Positions 16,714-26,138 of a stretch of DNA of 28,659 nt are shown here, one piece after another; position 1 is the first letter of the stretch; each line of letters starts with the position of its first letter. Below the pieces are notes generated by a model. It searched no databases. It was given only the letters and a program-made list of their open reading frames with translations, and was not told where the DNA came from. The stretch is taken from positions 1 to 28,659 of the forward strand of contig JASANZ010001976.1 of assembly GCA_030849805.1 (NCBI GenBank), in the 5' to 3' direction. Both the position numbers and the translations under genes were made by a program. The DNA comes from Sergeia podlipaevii (Eukaryota > Euglenozoa > Kinetoplastea > Trypanosomatida > Trypanosomatidae).

Positions 16714-17688
16714 ATGACATCCAAATCCAGAGAGAAGGACACCTTTGCTCCTCCCGCGCTTGCTTATCCGTCAAATGGTCTAGTCAGCAAGGGTATATCC
16801 CGCTCCAACGTGCTTCAGCACCGCGCCTACGAAGTCTCGATTGCCGCGGATCTTCAATCTTTAATGACGGCAGCAGCGCAACCGTCGGCCTCCTCTTCTT
16901 CAGTAGCATCGGCTGCTGTTTTAGCGTCTACGTCCGCGCCTGCCATCTTGTGCCCTGCGTCGCGGCGGGCACTCAACTCTAGCCACGGTAATCCATTTCT
17001 TGTTCTTCTCACCGCACCAGTGGATTCTGAGGCGTTTCGTCTATCTGCAGAACTTGTGAATCATAGCTATTACTGGAAGTCGCTATCTCCTACTGGTGGT
17101 GTGGTGCCTTCACCTATTGTGTCTGCTCCTCAGCGAGCGGCCAGAAGAACAAGTGGCGGCAGCAGCAGGGAGTCTGACGGGCTCTCTTCACAACTGGCAC
17201 GTCGTATCCGAGCTGACTTTGGTGATATGGAGAAGCTACACACTGCATTTGCGAAAACTGGTGTGGCCCATCAAGGCGTGGGCTGGCTCTGGCTGGTGCT
17301 GGATCGATCAAGCGGCACACTGCACCTGCTTGCTACTCAAGGCTCATACTGCCCTGCGGCGGCGGTACTCGCACGACACAGCTCTACTCTAGCCTCTTCC
17401 AGCTCTGCATCTTCTTTGCTTTGTGGCAGCGAGAAGACCGTTGAGCAAAGTGTGTGGGCTGCACGCGTCAAGGTCGTGCGTGACTTCTCACGATTTGTGC
17501 CTCTTCTTGCGGTGGATTTATGGGAACATGCGTACGTGCGGGACTTTGGAGCTACAGAGCGGGCTGTCTATCTAGAGTGCTGCTGGCATGCCTTGAACTG
17601 GAGCTTCGCTTCACAGGAATATGAAGCTGTTGCTTCCCCATACTGCGCAGCGGCGGCAAAGAAATCTTTGACGAAATCGCACCTGTAG
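16714..17688 (+). CDS. Fe/Mn superoxide dismutase-fold protein, possibly mitoribosomal
   Basis: This 324-residue protein has the Fe/Mn-SOD fold with insertions. Preserved elements are His117 in VNHSYYW, GVGWLWLVLD (188-197), and Asp268 and His272 in DLWEHAY, followed by WHALNWSF. These correspond to three of the four metal ligands. The N-terminal HxxxHHxxY motif is degraded: His36 may be the fourth ligand, but the conserved His and Tyr after it are missing, and the usual second-sphere Gln is Glu113. Ser/Ala-rich insertions (51-90, 130-160, 218-245) raise the length well above the roughly 200 residues of an active SOD. Mitochondrial ribosomal small-subunit proteins mS42 and mS43 are catalytically dead SOD relatives, so such a structural role is a good alternative. 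The N-terminus is not an obvious presequence. Confidence 0.82.
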   Translation: MTSKSREKDTFAPPALAYPSNGLVSKGISRSNVLQHRAYEVSIAADLQSLMTAAAQPSASSSSVASAAVLASTSAPAILCPASRRALNSSHGNPFLVLLTAPVDSEAFRLSAELVNHSYYWKSLSPTGGVVPSPIVSAPQRAARRTSGGSSRESDGLSSQLARRIRADFGDMEKLHTAFAKTGVAHQGVGWLWLVLDRSSGTLHLLATQGSYCPAAAVLARHSSTLASSSSASSLLCGSEKTVEQSVWAARVKVVRDFSRFVPLLAVDLWEHAYVRDFGATERAVYLECCWHALNWSFASQEYEAVASPYCAAAAKKSLTKSHL

Positions 17689-18404
17689 TGTGTGTTGGGA
17701 GGAGAGAGAAGAGGGAGGGGGATTGTAAAGAAGGAGAGACAGAGGAAAGGATATGATTTGAAAGATGAGCTCTTTAGTTTGCTGTGTATGTATGTGTGTC
17801 CCCAGGAGAGTGGGGACTTCGTACCTATCAAAAATTAAGTATATGTATATACTCGGTTGTTTGGCGCTATATGAATGAGCATTGACTTTAAGGCTCTTTT
17901 CTAATTTGCGGGTATTTTTTTTTTCGTTTGTTTGTTTTTTTCTTCAAATGTCCCTACTCACTATTATTATTATTATTATTTTTTCTTCTTTTTATGTGCA
18001 CATTTTTTACCATGGACAATTAGTAGCAGGTACAACCCTCCTAGATATCAGCAGAACAAAAACACACAAATTGCCAGAGAAATTGCGTATATTATCTCAT
18101 CTTTTGTTTGTCATTTTCCATTAGATTAAAATTCACCAAACCTATTCATTTTTTTTTTTCTTTAGGTGCTTCATTATTATTATTATTGTAAGTGTCTTGC
18201 GAAAGGTTATTATCCAGTACATCATTCCTTTCCTTTTTTTTTCTTTCGGATTTATCGTAAACGAGCAAACTACCAAGCAATTTATTTGTGTGTGTGTGTG
18301 TGTGTGAAAATAATATATTGTGCTGTTTGTCGTGTTTTCCGGTATTGTTGTTCTTTTTTTTCTTTTTTCTTTTTTCTCTTTCTCTGTGCTTCTTTGTGTG
18401 CATT
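17689..18404. other. Intergenic spacer with short hairpin
   Basis: No gene is seen. It has a purine-rich start, a 6-bp GTCCCC/GGGGAC hairpin at 17798-17817, ATT repeats near 17961-17980 and 18171-18186, a (GT)n run near 18287-18306, and a long pyrimidine tract at 18347-18397 directly before the next gene. Confidence 0.65.
17798..17817 (+). repeat. Short perfect hairpin in the SOD-like 3' UTR
   Basis: Arms GTCCCC (17798-17803) and GGGGAC (17812-17817) flank an 8-base purine-rich loop, about 110 bases after the stop. It is small but all-GC apart from one pair; function is unknown. Confidence 0.5.
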
Positions 18405-21146
18405 ATGTCTGCTTTGCCGCAGCCTCCGCCTCCTCCCATGTGGTCCAAGAAGACTGCAGCGCCGCAGCCTCTTTTTGCGCGTAAAGTAGCACCATCGTCA
18501 CCCTCTTCAAACATGACTGCAGCAGCAACAGCAGCAGGCGCGACAACTACCGCCATACGACTGCTTGGAAAGACAACTGGGACGGTACCTACAGTGCCTT
18601 CACAAGCAGCACCAGCAGAACATGACCCAAGTGCGTCCTCTATTCCGCCATCGATGACACAGGATGTGCCAGTATCTGCATCGCAAGTGCATTCAGTAGT
18701 GGCCGTTGCTCCGTCATCTGTAATGGCAAGTGCAGCGACGCGAAGTCCTTCTAGGACTGAAGCAAGCAGCCTAATCGCCGAAGCTGAAAAGGTACCGATA
18801 GACAAGGCAGCACCAACAGGGACAGAAACAGGGGCAGAGAGAGTAGCCACTGCCACCACCGCGGCGGCGGCAACGTACTCTTCTTCGCGTCCGTCACAGA
18901 CGCATTTTAGCGCAGCTGATGTGGTAGCGGCTGGGATCAATGAGCAGACGCTGCAGCTCCCATCACCCGTGTACTGCGCGGAGTGGATTAGTGAGACCCA
19001 CATTCTTGTCGCAGCCGGTGGTGGCGGTAGACGCTTCGGCATGGCAAATGTAGTGATCCTTCTTGAGATCAGCACTGGTGCATCCGCCTCTATGGCGGCA
19101 GCGGGGCATGATGGCATCAATAAAAGAAAGAGCAACCATTCTGTGAGTAGCGTCAACAACACTGCATCAGAGACGGCACCTGTGTGGCGCTTTGTGCACG
19201 CACTGGATCTTGGCGGTGATGTGCCGTGGTGCGCGAGTAGTTTTCTTCCCTTAGCCGCTGAGCGTGGGACTGGCTTACATGCAAAGTTAGATGCCGCGGC
19301 GGCAGCAGGAGATACGCAGCTTGCGAGCTCTCTCATCGGCTTTGTGGCGCTTAGTAGTGTTGCCACCTTCACCCTCGTTGGTATTTGCAAGGCCAACGGA
19401 GGGTCTTCTTACGAACTGCGACGGTTGGCGCGCGTTGAGGTGCCGAATGATCCACGTAACCCTGATAAGAAGCCCATTACTCTTGTGCATAATGCTCTAG
19501 TCGTCGCTCATGACATGAACGGCGTCTTGCTCTATGATCTTGCGACTCTCATTCCCACTACTAGCAGCACTAGTGGTAATTCTTCTTCTTCTTTTTCTTC
19601 CTCAGGTGCGTCTGTGGACAATGTTGTAGAGGGCGCCGAACCACTCGCTTCGTGGGCACTGCCCGCTCGTGTCAATGATCTACACGCTAACCGTGTTAAC
19701 ATCTTGCATGCCAAGGCACGAGGTGCAGCAGGCCACGGCAGCGGGAGCCACAGCCGAGCACGCAGCCGCTCCATCGCCGCCGGGGCTGGCGTCGTGATGG
19801 GCGAAGAAGATAGGGCTGAATACACTGCCTTGGTGCTGGAGTACGCGTTGATAGCAGTGGTGGTGCAGGATAAAACGTTGCGTGTCGGCTCCTTCCGCTT
19901 GCGTCGAAACTATCGTTGTAATACTGATGATGAAAGGGCTGCCTCAAGTGGCGCCCGCGGAGCTGCGGATGGCGGATATGAGGAAGAGAAAGAAGACGCG
20001 CAGGAGAAGGGAAGACAGTCCGATGCACGTGACAAGTGCCATTACAAGATACATGAGGGAGCAGTGCTTACTGGCAAGGACGCGCACCTGCCTTTTTCCC
20101 CTATGGGTTCGTCTATGCGTCTTGTTCGGGTTTTTGGACTTGAAAATGTTGTGGGTGAACAGGCTCAAGAGGCTGCCCGCCGCACCTTGGCGCTTGCCTC
20201 TCTGCAACTGCAGCAGCAAAGGCAAGAAGGCCGACGATCTGCTGCGGAGTCGATTCAGGCCACAACAGCAACAGAAGTGATAACGGTAGTGGCTGACAAA
20301 GCCCCGCTCGCCTCACTACTGCTTGTGGCCTACGACTCGGTTGGCAATCAGTCGTACTTCACCCAATTGGATGTTCAGTTGTCGCTGAAGCTAAAGCGGA
20401 AGTCTGCCTCCTCATCAAACAGCGGGGATGTTGACGGTAACGGTAAAAGCGGTCGTGGCATGTACGCTCCACCTGAGTTACACGTGCGTCTTGTGGCTGA
20501 TCCCTCCCCTATCCTCAAGGACTGCATTACGTCCCTTTCGAGAATTCAGGACTCTGCACTGGCAAGTCAAGATGGCACGTCACGGCCGCAGAATATCTAC
20601 GGAGCGTTCGTTCCTACTCGCTGGTTAGTTGGGTCCGTGGAAGGCTGGGTAGCTTCGGTGCGTCTTGCTCATGTCAGTGGTACCTCACACAAGAAAGCAG
20701 AGGTTACTCAAAAGATCGTTTATGAGTTGGATAAACTACGACCCTCTCTACTCAAGGCGGAAGCGGCGCGTTTTCCTGCGCTACATAAAGAACCAGTCTC
20801 CTGTGTGGCTGTTTCAACGCGCAATGATGTAGTGTCAACCGATATCTCCCAGCACGTGATCATCAGTACTCTTCCGATGCCTTTGCAAGAGGACAGTGAA
20901 GGAGGTAATGCGCGAGAACAGCAGCAGCAGCAGCGGCAGCGGTACCACGAGGCCAGGAAGGCATCTCTTCACAAAGGAACCCTTGAGCCTTCTTCTTGGA
21001 TTGCGAAGAGACCGGGACTGGAGTTGTTCCCATCTGGTGCTCAGGATGAGATCTTCCCACAGTGGCTATCGAGTCAATCTCATCGGATGCTGTTGTTTTT
21101 GGCCTCTGTGTTTATTGTCTTTTTCGCTATTGTTGTGAGTCGGTGA
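18405..21146 (+). CDS. Sec12/PREB-like ER membrane protein (Sar1 GEF candidate)
   Basis: This 913-residue WD-type propeller has a C-terminal membrane anchor. After a disordered Ala/Ser/Thr-rich N-terminus (1-180), the propeller opens with SPVYCAEWI and then a glycine-rich loop VAAGGGGRRFGMANVVILLE (202-221). Sec12/PREB proteins have a similar GGGG-x-x-K-x-G-x-x-N loop that binds potassium and contacts Sar1. The last 20 or so residues (LLFLASVFIVFFAIVVS) form one hydrophobic helix with almost no lumenal tail, matching the topology of Sec12 (propeller in cytosol, anchor in ER). The expected role is loading Sar1 with GTP to start COPII coat assembly. Low-complexity insertions are frequent. ATG 18405 follows a pyrimidine tract with no AG between; Met12 (18438) would follow the AG at 18421-18422. 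Confidence 0.72.
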   Translation: MSALPQPPPPPMWSKKTAAPQPLFARKVAPSSPSSNMTAAATAAGATTTAIRLLGKTTGTVPTVPSQAAPAEHDPSASSIPPSMTQDVPVSASQVHSVVAVAPSSVMASAATRSPSRTEASSLIAEAEKVPIDKAAPTGTETGAERVATATTAAAATYSSSRPSQTHFSAADVVAAGINEQTLQLPSPVYCAEWISETHILVAAGGGGRRFGMANVVILLEISTGASASMAAAGHDGINKRKSNHSVSSVNNTASETAPVWRFVHALDLGGDVPWCASSFLPLAAERGTGLHAKLDAAAAAGDTQLASSLIGFVALSSVATFTLVGICKANGGSSYELRRLARVEVPNDPRNPDKKPITLVHNALVVAHDMNGVLLYDLATLIPTTSSTSGNSSSSFSSSGASVDNVVEGAEPLASWALPARVNDLHANRVNILHAKARGAAGHGSGSHSRARSRSIAAGAGVVMGEEDRAEYTALVLEYALIAVVVQDKTLRVGSFRLRRNYRCNTDDERAASSGARGAADGGYEEEKEDAQEKGRQSDARDKCHYKIHEGAVLTGKDAHLPFSPMGSSMRLVRVFGLENVVGEQAQEAARRTLALASLQLQQQRQEGRRSAAESIQATTATEVITVVADKAPLASLLLVAYDSVGNQSYFTQLDVQLSLKLKRKSASSSNSGDVDGNGKSGRGMYAPPELHVRLVADPSPILKDCITSLSRIQDSALASQDGTSRPQNIYGAFVPTRWLVGSVEGWVASVRLAHVSGTSHKKAEVTQKIVYELDKLRPSLLKAEAARFPALHKEPVSCVAVSTRNDVVSTDISQHVIISTLPMPLQEDSEGGNAREQQQQQRQRYHEARKASLHKGTLEPSSWIAKRPGLELFPSGAQDEIFPQWLSSQSHRMLLFLASVFIVFFAIVVSR

Positions 21147-21476
21147 GTAGAGGAGTGAAGGAAGGAAAGGAAAATCTTCGTCTTATTTGACCACTGTTAC
21201 TATTACCACTACTACTACTAATCATTTCTCTCCTTGATATCATATCTGTGTTAAATTGGGCTTGACCAAAAATGCGATTTACACATACAAAGTACATACA
21301 CACACACATATATATATATATATGGCAAAATAAAGCAGCACAAAGTAGTGTACGTAAAGGGAAAGCACCTCGGTGTCTTTTTCTTTCGTGAAAAAAGAAA
21401 AAAGAAAGAACGCTTGATGCTAGTGTAGCCTTGAATAGACAATTTTCACTGCACAATGTATCACTTTTGTTACATT

Positions 21477-21496
21477 TATATATATATATATATATA
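21477..21496. repeat. (TA)10 microsatellite
   Basis: Ten uninterrupted TA units in the spacer before the coiled-coil gene. Confidence 0.9.
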
Positions 21497-21910
21497 CATT
21501 GCTTTTTATCACATTTACTTTACATTGTTACTTTTTTTCTTTTTCTTTTTCATTTATGAAGTCACGCCGCACCAGTAGACGCTACATATTATTATTATTG
21601 TTGTTGTTGTTGCTTTTTAGTCGTTATACATAACACATTTATACACACATACACAAATATTTGCAGGCAGTTATATATTTCCTGGAAGTAGTTGATTATA
21701 CTTTTACTTTTCATTCTCAGCAATTTAAATTAGTCTATTTTTATATATACATATATACACTTTTTTTCCCTTTTTTTTTTGATATCTGCTGAAGACAAAG
21801 AGCCTGCACAGTTATATTTTTGTTTCTTAGGTTATTTCTTTTTATTGTTTGGTAAAAAATATACTTTGGATAAAATCTTCAAAAAAAAATCCCGACGTGA
21901 TTGTTAAGAG

Positions 21911-21948
21911 TGCTTCTATTCTTTTTTACCCCCTTTTTTTTCTGGCAG
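21911..21948 (+). promoter_or_regulatory. Putative trans-splice acceptor for the coiled-coil gene
   Basis: A strong pyrimidine tract ends in TCTGGCAG with the AG at 21947-21948, 34 bases before ATG 21983. Confidence 0.65.
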
Positions 21949-21982
21949 TGAAAACGAATCAATAGGCACGCATATACGTAGA

Positions 21983-24493
21983 ATGTCTTCTGTTGCCGTA
22001 GGTGGCACTTGCAGCAAGGAAGAACAGAGCCTGGAGACCACGTTGGAAGCAGTGGCATCGGCGCAGCTCATCCACACTGGTGATGTGGTCGCCTTTGGGG
22101 TATCTGGAGACGAGTGGTACATTGGTGTTGTGAAGGGCGTGACCAGCCGCGATGTCACCCTTGTACCACCACAGATTCCACTGGCATTGGGGGAAGCACA
22201 TCAGGAAGACATCACAGCGGTGCAAGAGTTGATGGAGCTTTATGACATTTCAAAGGAGGAGCACGTTCGACCAGGGTGCACTTCTGCTCAGGACGCCACT
22301 GAGGTAGTCAAGCGCCACGCCAAGTATGCCGCTCTCCAGAAGCAGCTTGCCGAAAAGCAGGCTCAGCTCTCCATATTGGTGAAGCGGCATCATGAGGCGG
22401 AGGTGCAGAAGGCTGCCGTCGAGAACGCTCGCAAGCAAGTTCGCGGTATCAAAACCTCTGAGGTGGTGGAACTGCAGAGCTACCGTGTTCCACCTCGTGC
22501 TGTCAAGCGTGTTCTAGAAGCTGTCCTTGCTATCCTGGGCACTTCCATTCCTTCCCACTCCTGGGAGGCTGTGCAGGCGGCCGTTCGTCAGCCAGACTTC
22601 CTCAGTCGCATCGTAGACTTCGATCCGCGCACGCTCTCCACAGAAGTTCGTGCGAGGCTGTGCATAGAGCATATGGGAGACACGCTCTTTTCCACCGATA
22701 AGTTCGTCAAAGCCTCTCGTGCTACTCGCTCTCTCACGCAGTGGGTTGCGGTGCAGCTTCGCTTTGATGCAGAGAAGGATATCAGTGACGCCATAGACGA
22801 CAAGGAGACAGAGGAAGATGCCTGTGAAGAGGAACTGCAGAAACACCAACCACACAGGTCAGAAAGAGTGAAGCGCAGTGGGTGCGAATCTATTGCGGTG
22901 CTTGATGCGCGCATTCACGTTCTTGAGGAAGCAGTTCGCATGATTGGTGATGAGATTATCACAGTTGGGCCAGAGCCCACCCCCGCTATTTTGTGGTATT
23001 CGTCACGCGAAGCTCACTCCCTCACTCATGTGCCCGCATCAAGTAAGAACACAGCTTCTCCCAAGCCTTCTATAACGCATCTAGCAGCGCCTTTTTCATC
23101 TGGTAGCAAGATCAGAGTCACTTACAAGCCGCAGGGGGAAAGCTTGCTAGCCACGTCCCGCTTGACCACTGCCGCCAGCATTGCGACCGCAGCTTCTGTG
23201 GCCGCTGTGCACTGGCCAGTGGTGAGCGGCGACAGTATGTCCGTCACGGTGCCGCGATGGTGTGTGTGGGCGAAGCTTCCATCTGCTACCGCTACTAAAG
23301 TTCAGCTGACACCCCTACAGGTGAAGCAAGTGATAACGCGGGGTCAGCTTTCGCGTTTGGAGCTGGTAGCTGCTTTGCAAACGCAGCAGCACTATCTAGC
23401 TTCTCGGGAGCAGGTGGAAGCGACGAAAGTATCTTCAGTACCTTCTCTTCTCCGACAGAAACCAGAAGCTCCGGCCTCTCCTACATCTAAGCAGATACGA
23501 GCGCTGCACGCAGAGAAGGCTAAACTCAACAAGCAGTTGGCCGAGGCACAGAAGAATAGAGAGGCTTACCGACATGAAAGGGATGTTCTGGCGCAGGACC
23601 TTGCAGATCTACAAAAGCGCACAACAGCAGACGTCAACGTCGCTATGAAACAAGCAAGCAGCCTTCGCGCTGCTCTAGAAGCTCTCCAACAAGCGAACGC
23701 CACGCTGCAGAGGGAGAAGGAGAGCCTTGCTGCTATGAAGGACCAGGCCGTCGCTGGAGATGCCGAGCACGCGAAGCAGCAGGAGGAGCTGCAGCAGCAG
23801 TTGCTGGAACAAGAGAGGCGCAGCGTCACGGATGCCAAGCAGATCGATGACCTTTGCGTTGCTCTAGAAGCTCTCCAACAAGCGAACGCCACGCTGCAGA
23901 GGGAGAAGGAGAGCCTTGCTGCTATGAAGGACCAGGCCGCCGCTGGAGATGCCGAGCACGCGAAGCAGCAGGAGGAGCTGCAGCACCAGCTAGATGCAGC
24001 CAACATACACTGCGCTGCACTTGAGAAGCAACGGGATGCTCTTGAAGCTGCCCGTATGAGGGCCGCTAACAATGAAACAGAAGCTGTGCTAAAGATGAAG
24101 CGTTCTCAGCTAGCGCAGGCTGAAGAAGCGGCTATGGCTAAGATGGAACAAGCAAAAGCCATTAAAGAGCTTCAGGCATGCGTTGCTGGGGCAGAGAAGA
24201 GGCTCAAGAAAGCAGAGGACGACTTTCAACAGACAAAACGTACCCACAGCGACGAGCAAGCTACCGTAAACGGCGAGCTGCAGGCCCTGCGTGGGCAGCT
24301 TGAGCAGCAGCAGAGGGACATGGAGCAGCTGCGTGAGCTGCTGAGTACCGCCGAGGTAAATCGCGACACGGCTATGGCACACGAGCAGGAGGTAGTTGCA
24401 CGCGCTAGAGGTATTGTGGCCGCGGCAAGAGAGGAATTCAAGACTGCGCATTGCATCTATAGCGATCCGGACTATATTTTCGCAGACTTTTAG
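21983..24493 (+). CDS. Coiled-coil protein with dynein-stalk-like domain
   Basis: This 836-residue protein starts with a small beta-rich segment (GDVVAFGVSGDEWYIGVV, 33-50) of Tudor/SH3-like look. A coiled coil (about 107-155) leads into residues 155-262, which follow the pattern of the dynein heavy-chain microtubule-binding stalk: EVVELQSYRVPPRAV (160-174, with the hallmark Pro-Pro), VLEAVLAILG, a Trp194 helix, DFLSRIVDFD, and KASRATRSLTQWV (243-255). No AAA motor domains or Walker motifs are present. An acidic linker, a disordered Ser/Thr/Ala region (about 335-430) and a long coiled coil (about 470-825) follow. The coiled coil holds two copies of a 43-residue segment (564-606 and 627-669). 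A cytoskeletal or flagellar role is inferred from the stalk resemblance; the function is unknown. Confidence 0.85.
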   Translation: MSSVAVGGTCSKEEQSLETTLEAVASAQLIHTGDVVAFGVSGDEWYIGVVKGVTSRDVTLVPPQIPLALGEAHQEDITAVQELMELYDISKEEHVRPGCTSAQDATEVVKRHAKYAALQKQLAEKQAQLSILVKRHHEAEVQKAAVENARKQVRGIKTSEVVELQSYRVPPRAVKRVLEAVLAILGTSIPSHSWEAVQAAVRQPDFLSRIVDFDPRTLSTEVRARLCIEHMGDTLFSTDKFVKASRATRSLTQWVAVQLRFDAEKDISDAIDDKETEEDACEEELQKHQPHRSERVKRSGCESIAVLDARIHVLEEAVRMIGDEIITVGPEPTPAILWYSSREAHSLTHVPASSKNTASPKPSITHLAAPFSSGSKIRVTYKPQGESLLATSRLTTAASIATAASVAAVHWPVVSGDSMSVTVPRWCVWAKLPSATATKVQLTPLQVKQVITRGQLSRLELVAALQTQQHYLASREQVEATKVSSVPSLLRQKPEAPASPTSKQIRALHAEKAKLNKQLAEAQKNREAYRHERDVLAQDLADLQKRTTADVNVAMKQASSLRAALEALQQANATLQREKESLAAMKDQAVAGDAEHAKQQEELQQQLLEQERRSVTDAKQIDDLCVALEALQQANATLQREKESLAAMKDQAAAGDAEHAKQQEELQHQLDAANIHCAALEKQRDALEAARMRAANNETEAVLKMKRSQLAQAEEAAMAKMEQAKAIKELQACVAGAEKRLKKAEDDFQQTKRTHSDEQATVNGELQALRGQLEQQQRDMEQLRELLSTAEVNRDTAMAHEQEVVARARGIVAAAREEFKTAHCIYSDPDYIFADF
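23672..23989 (+). repeat. Near-perfect 129-bp repeat, 189-bp period, inside a CDS
   Basis: Copies at 23672-23800 and 23861-23989 differ at only two of 129 positions (one T/C and one G/C). The period of 189 bases is 63 codons, so the reading frame and the heptad pattern (63 is 9 x 7) are kept. The spacer between the copies is not repeated after the second one. Confidence 0.93.
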
Positions 24494-24911
24494 TGCTTAT
24501 TTTTATTTTGCTTATTTTTTAGGTGCAAACTCATTTGTTATTGAGCTTTTTTTTGGAGTCGGTGGTGATCATTCCTTATATTAAAATGAACAGAAATGAG
24601 GCAAGGATAATTTGCTTTTGTGTGCTTGAGATACCTGATTGTTGTTTTTTAGGGCTATTTATGTTTCCGATGATTGCTTATGGTAAAGTAAGCCACTCCA
24701 ACTGTCTGATCCTACAGAAAGCTGTGGTAATTGGGTACGATTTTATTGTTGCTCTCTTTTTTTTGCTTACTAGTATTGTTGTTACCTGTGGCTGCTATTT
24801 ACCATTGTAGTTTTCTTTTACTTCGGTTTGTTGCTGAAGCAGAATGGGGGGAGGGGGGGATGTAATATTGCTGCGACAGTTATTGATGTTGGGTTTGTTA
24901 GGGCTAGCACG

Positions 24912-24958
24912 TTCTCCTAAGATGATGTGGGTCTGTCTTTCTTCTTAGAGTAGGAGAA
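24912..24958 (+). repeat. Inverted repeat with nested pairing
   Basis: TTCTCCTA (24912-24919) and TAGGAGAA (24951-24958) are exact reverse complements. A competing inner stem CTAAGA (24917-24922) with TCTTAG (24943-24948) overlaps it. It lies about 420 bases after the coiled-coil gene. Confidence 0.5.
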
Positions 24959-26011
24959 GTGGTTCGTTGTTGCGCATTTGATAGACTCTCAGAAGAGGTT
25001 GAGGTGCTTTTTTTTTAAGGTGTCCTTCTTCCCTGTTGTTGTGAGTTCTTTTTCCCATTTAGTTTTCTCTTGCCTCACTCTTTGTTCCTCCATACCACTC
25101 CTTTTTTTATATCTTGTGTAAGTGATACTCTCTTTTTATTATCTTTTTTTCTCCTTCAAAAAGATGATTTAAAAAAGGAATGACTCAAGAAGCAAGTGAT
25201 CGTCCTTACTCCATTGTGACACTCACCCTCACTCTTTCTCTCTATGTATTCATAGAGAAGAAGAAAAAAAAAGACAATTTGAAGTACTTTTTAGTGCAAC
25301 TGTGTTGTCCTGAAAATGTTAGCACAGGTATATTCTCTACAATCTCTTTTCTTTTCGCTTACACACATTTTCCAATTTTTTTTTTTAAATACGTAGCTTT
25401 TTCTTACTTACTTGGATTAGCAAATACGTACACCCTTCCTCCTTCCTTTCCTTTTCCCATTCCCGCTTTACCTTTGCGATAGCGACAACACGGAAGACAA
25501 AGAACTGGGATGTGGCCTCATTCATGTCCGTCACAGTGTCATAGCTTTCGGAGATCATTTCTCTATCTTCTCTCTTTCTATATCTGCCAGTCAACACTTC
25601 AGGTATTCTACACTGAACAAGCAAGGCGTTTGAAGAGTTTTTTTTTTTATGGGCAACTCTTCCCAATAACTCCATAGGAACCTTGCTAGATGCAATTTAT
25701 ATAACTCTTCCTCTCCCAAATTTGTGAAGAAACGTTTTGCTCCTATTCTTTTTATCTGTCTCCCATTCGCGTGAACTGAAGTCCGTTTTACGCAGTTACT
25801 CAATTCTTTTGACTTTCCAGGTCTAACAATATGCTCATTATATATGTGCGTGCGTGTGTAGGTGCATGTAGGCCTACAATGAAGAAAAAGGCAGTCTTCT
25901 TCTTTCTCACGCTTTTGCTGGAGTAAGTGTACATGCGCTAGAAGCGGCACTTAGCATTGTGCCCACGTTCCTCTATCTTTCTCTCTCTCTCTCTCCCTCA
26001 CTCCTTTCTTT

Positions 26012-26033
26012 AATGATATATATACATATCATT
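26012..26033 (+). repeat. Short AT-rich hairpin
   Basis: AATGATAT (26012-26019) and ATATCATT (26026-26033) are perfect reverse complements around a six-base loop, just after a (CT)n run. The low complexity of the surroundings makes chance likely. Confidence 0.4.
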
Positions 26034-26112
26034 TCGCTGCTCATTGTGGCTTGCATAAACTTTTATTCCTATCGCACTACAATCTGAGTAGAGCCCAACT
26101 ACATCTGCTTTA

Positions 26113-26138
26113 ATATATATATATATATATATATATAT
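26113..26138. repeat. (AT)13 microsatellite
   Basis: Thirteen uninterrupted AT units upstream of the transporter gene. Confidence 0.9.

Larger units (their letters stand above)
21147..21982. other. Intergenic spacer rich in microsatellites
   Basis: No gene is seen. It contains (ACT)n, (CA)n and (TA)n runs near 21208-21222 and 21298-21323, a T/A-rich hairpin at 21378-21402, a (TA)10 run at 21477-21496, an ATT-then-TTG repeat near 21587-21613 and many T-runs. The splice tract of the next gene ends at 21948. Confidence 0.65.

Noticed and set aside
18146..19396. Long minus-strand open frame (about 416 residues)
   Set aside because: It overlaps the Sec12-like gene antisense, has Ala/Val/Ser-rich composition caused by the complement of low-complexity codons, and runs into T-rich spacer. 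All supported genes are on the + strand.
23566..24072. Minus-strand frame rich in Cys, Ser and Ala over the coiled-coil gene
   Set aside because: It is the reverse complement of Gln/Ala/Glu repeat codons and repeats with the duplicated 189-bp unit; it is not a separate gene.
24586..24810. Short hydrophobic frame (74 residues from its ATG) after the coiled-coil gene
   Set aside because: Its codons reflect T-rich UTR sequence, no clean splice tract precedes it, and no motif or membrane protein family is recognisable.
25180..25482. Frame of 100 residues in the long spacer
   Set aside because: It has Leu/Phe/Thr-rich low-complexity composition with a Lys run from an A-tract, as expected from T-rich non-coding DNA.
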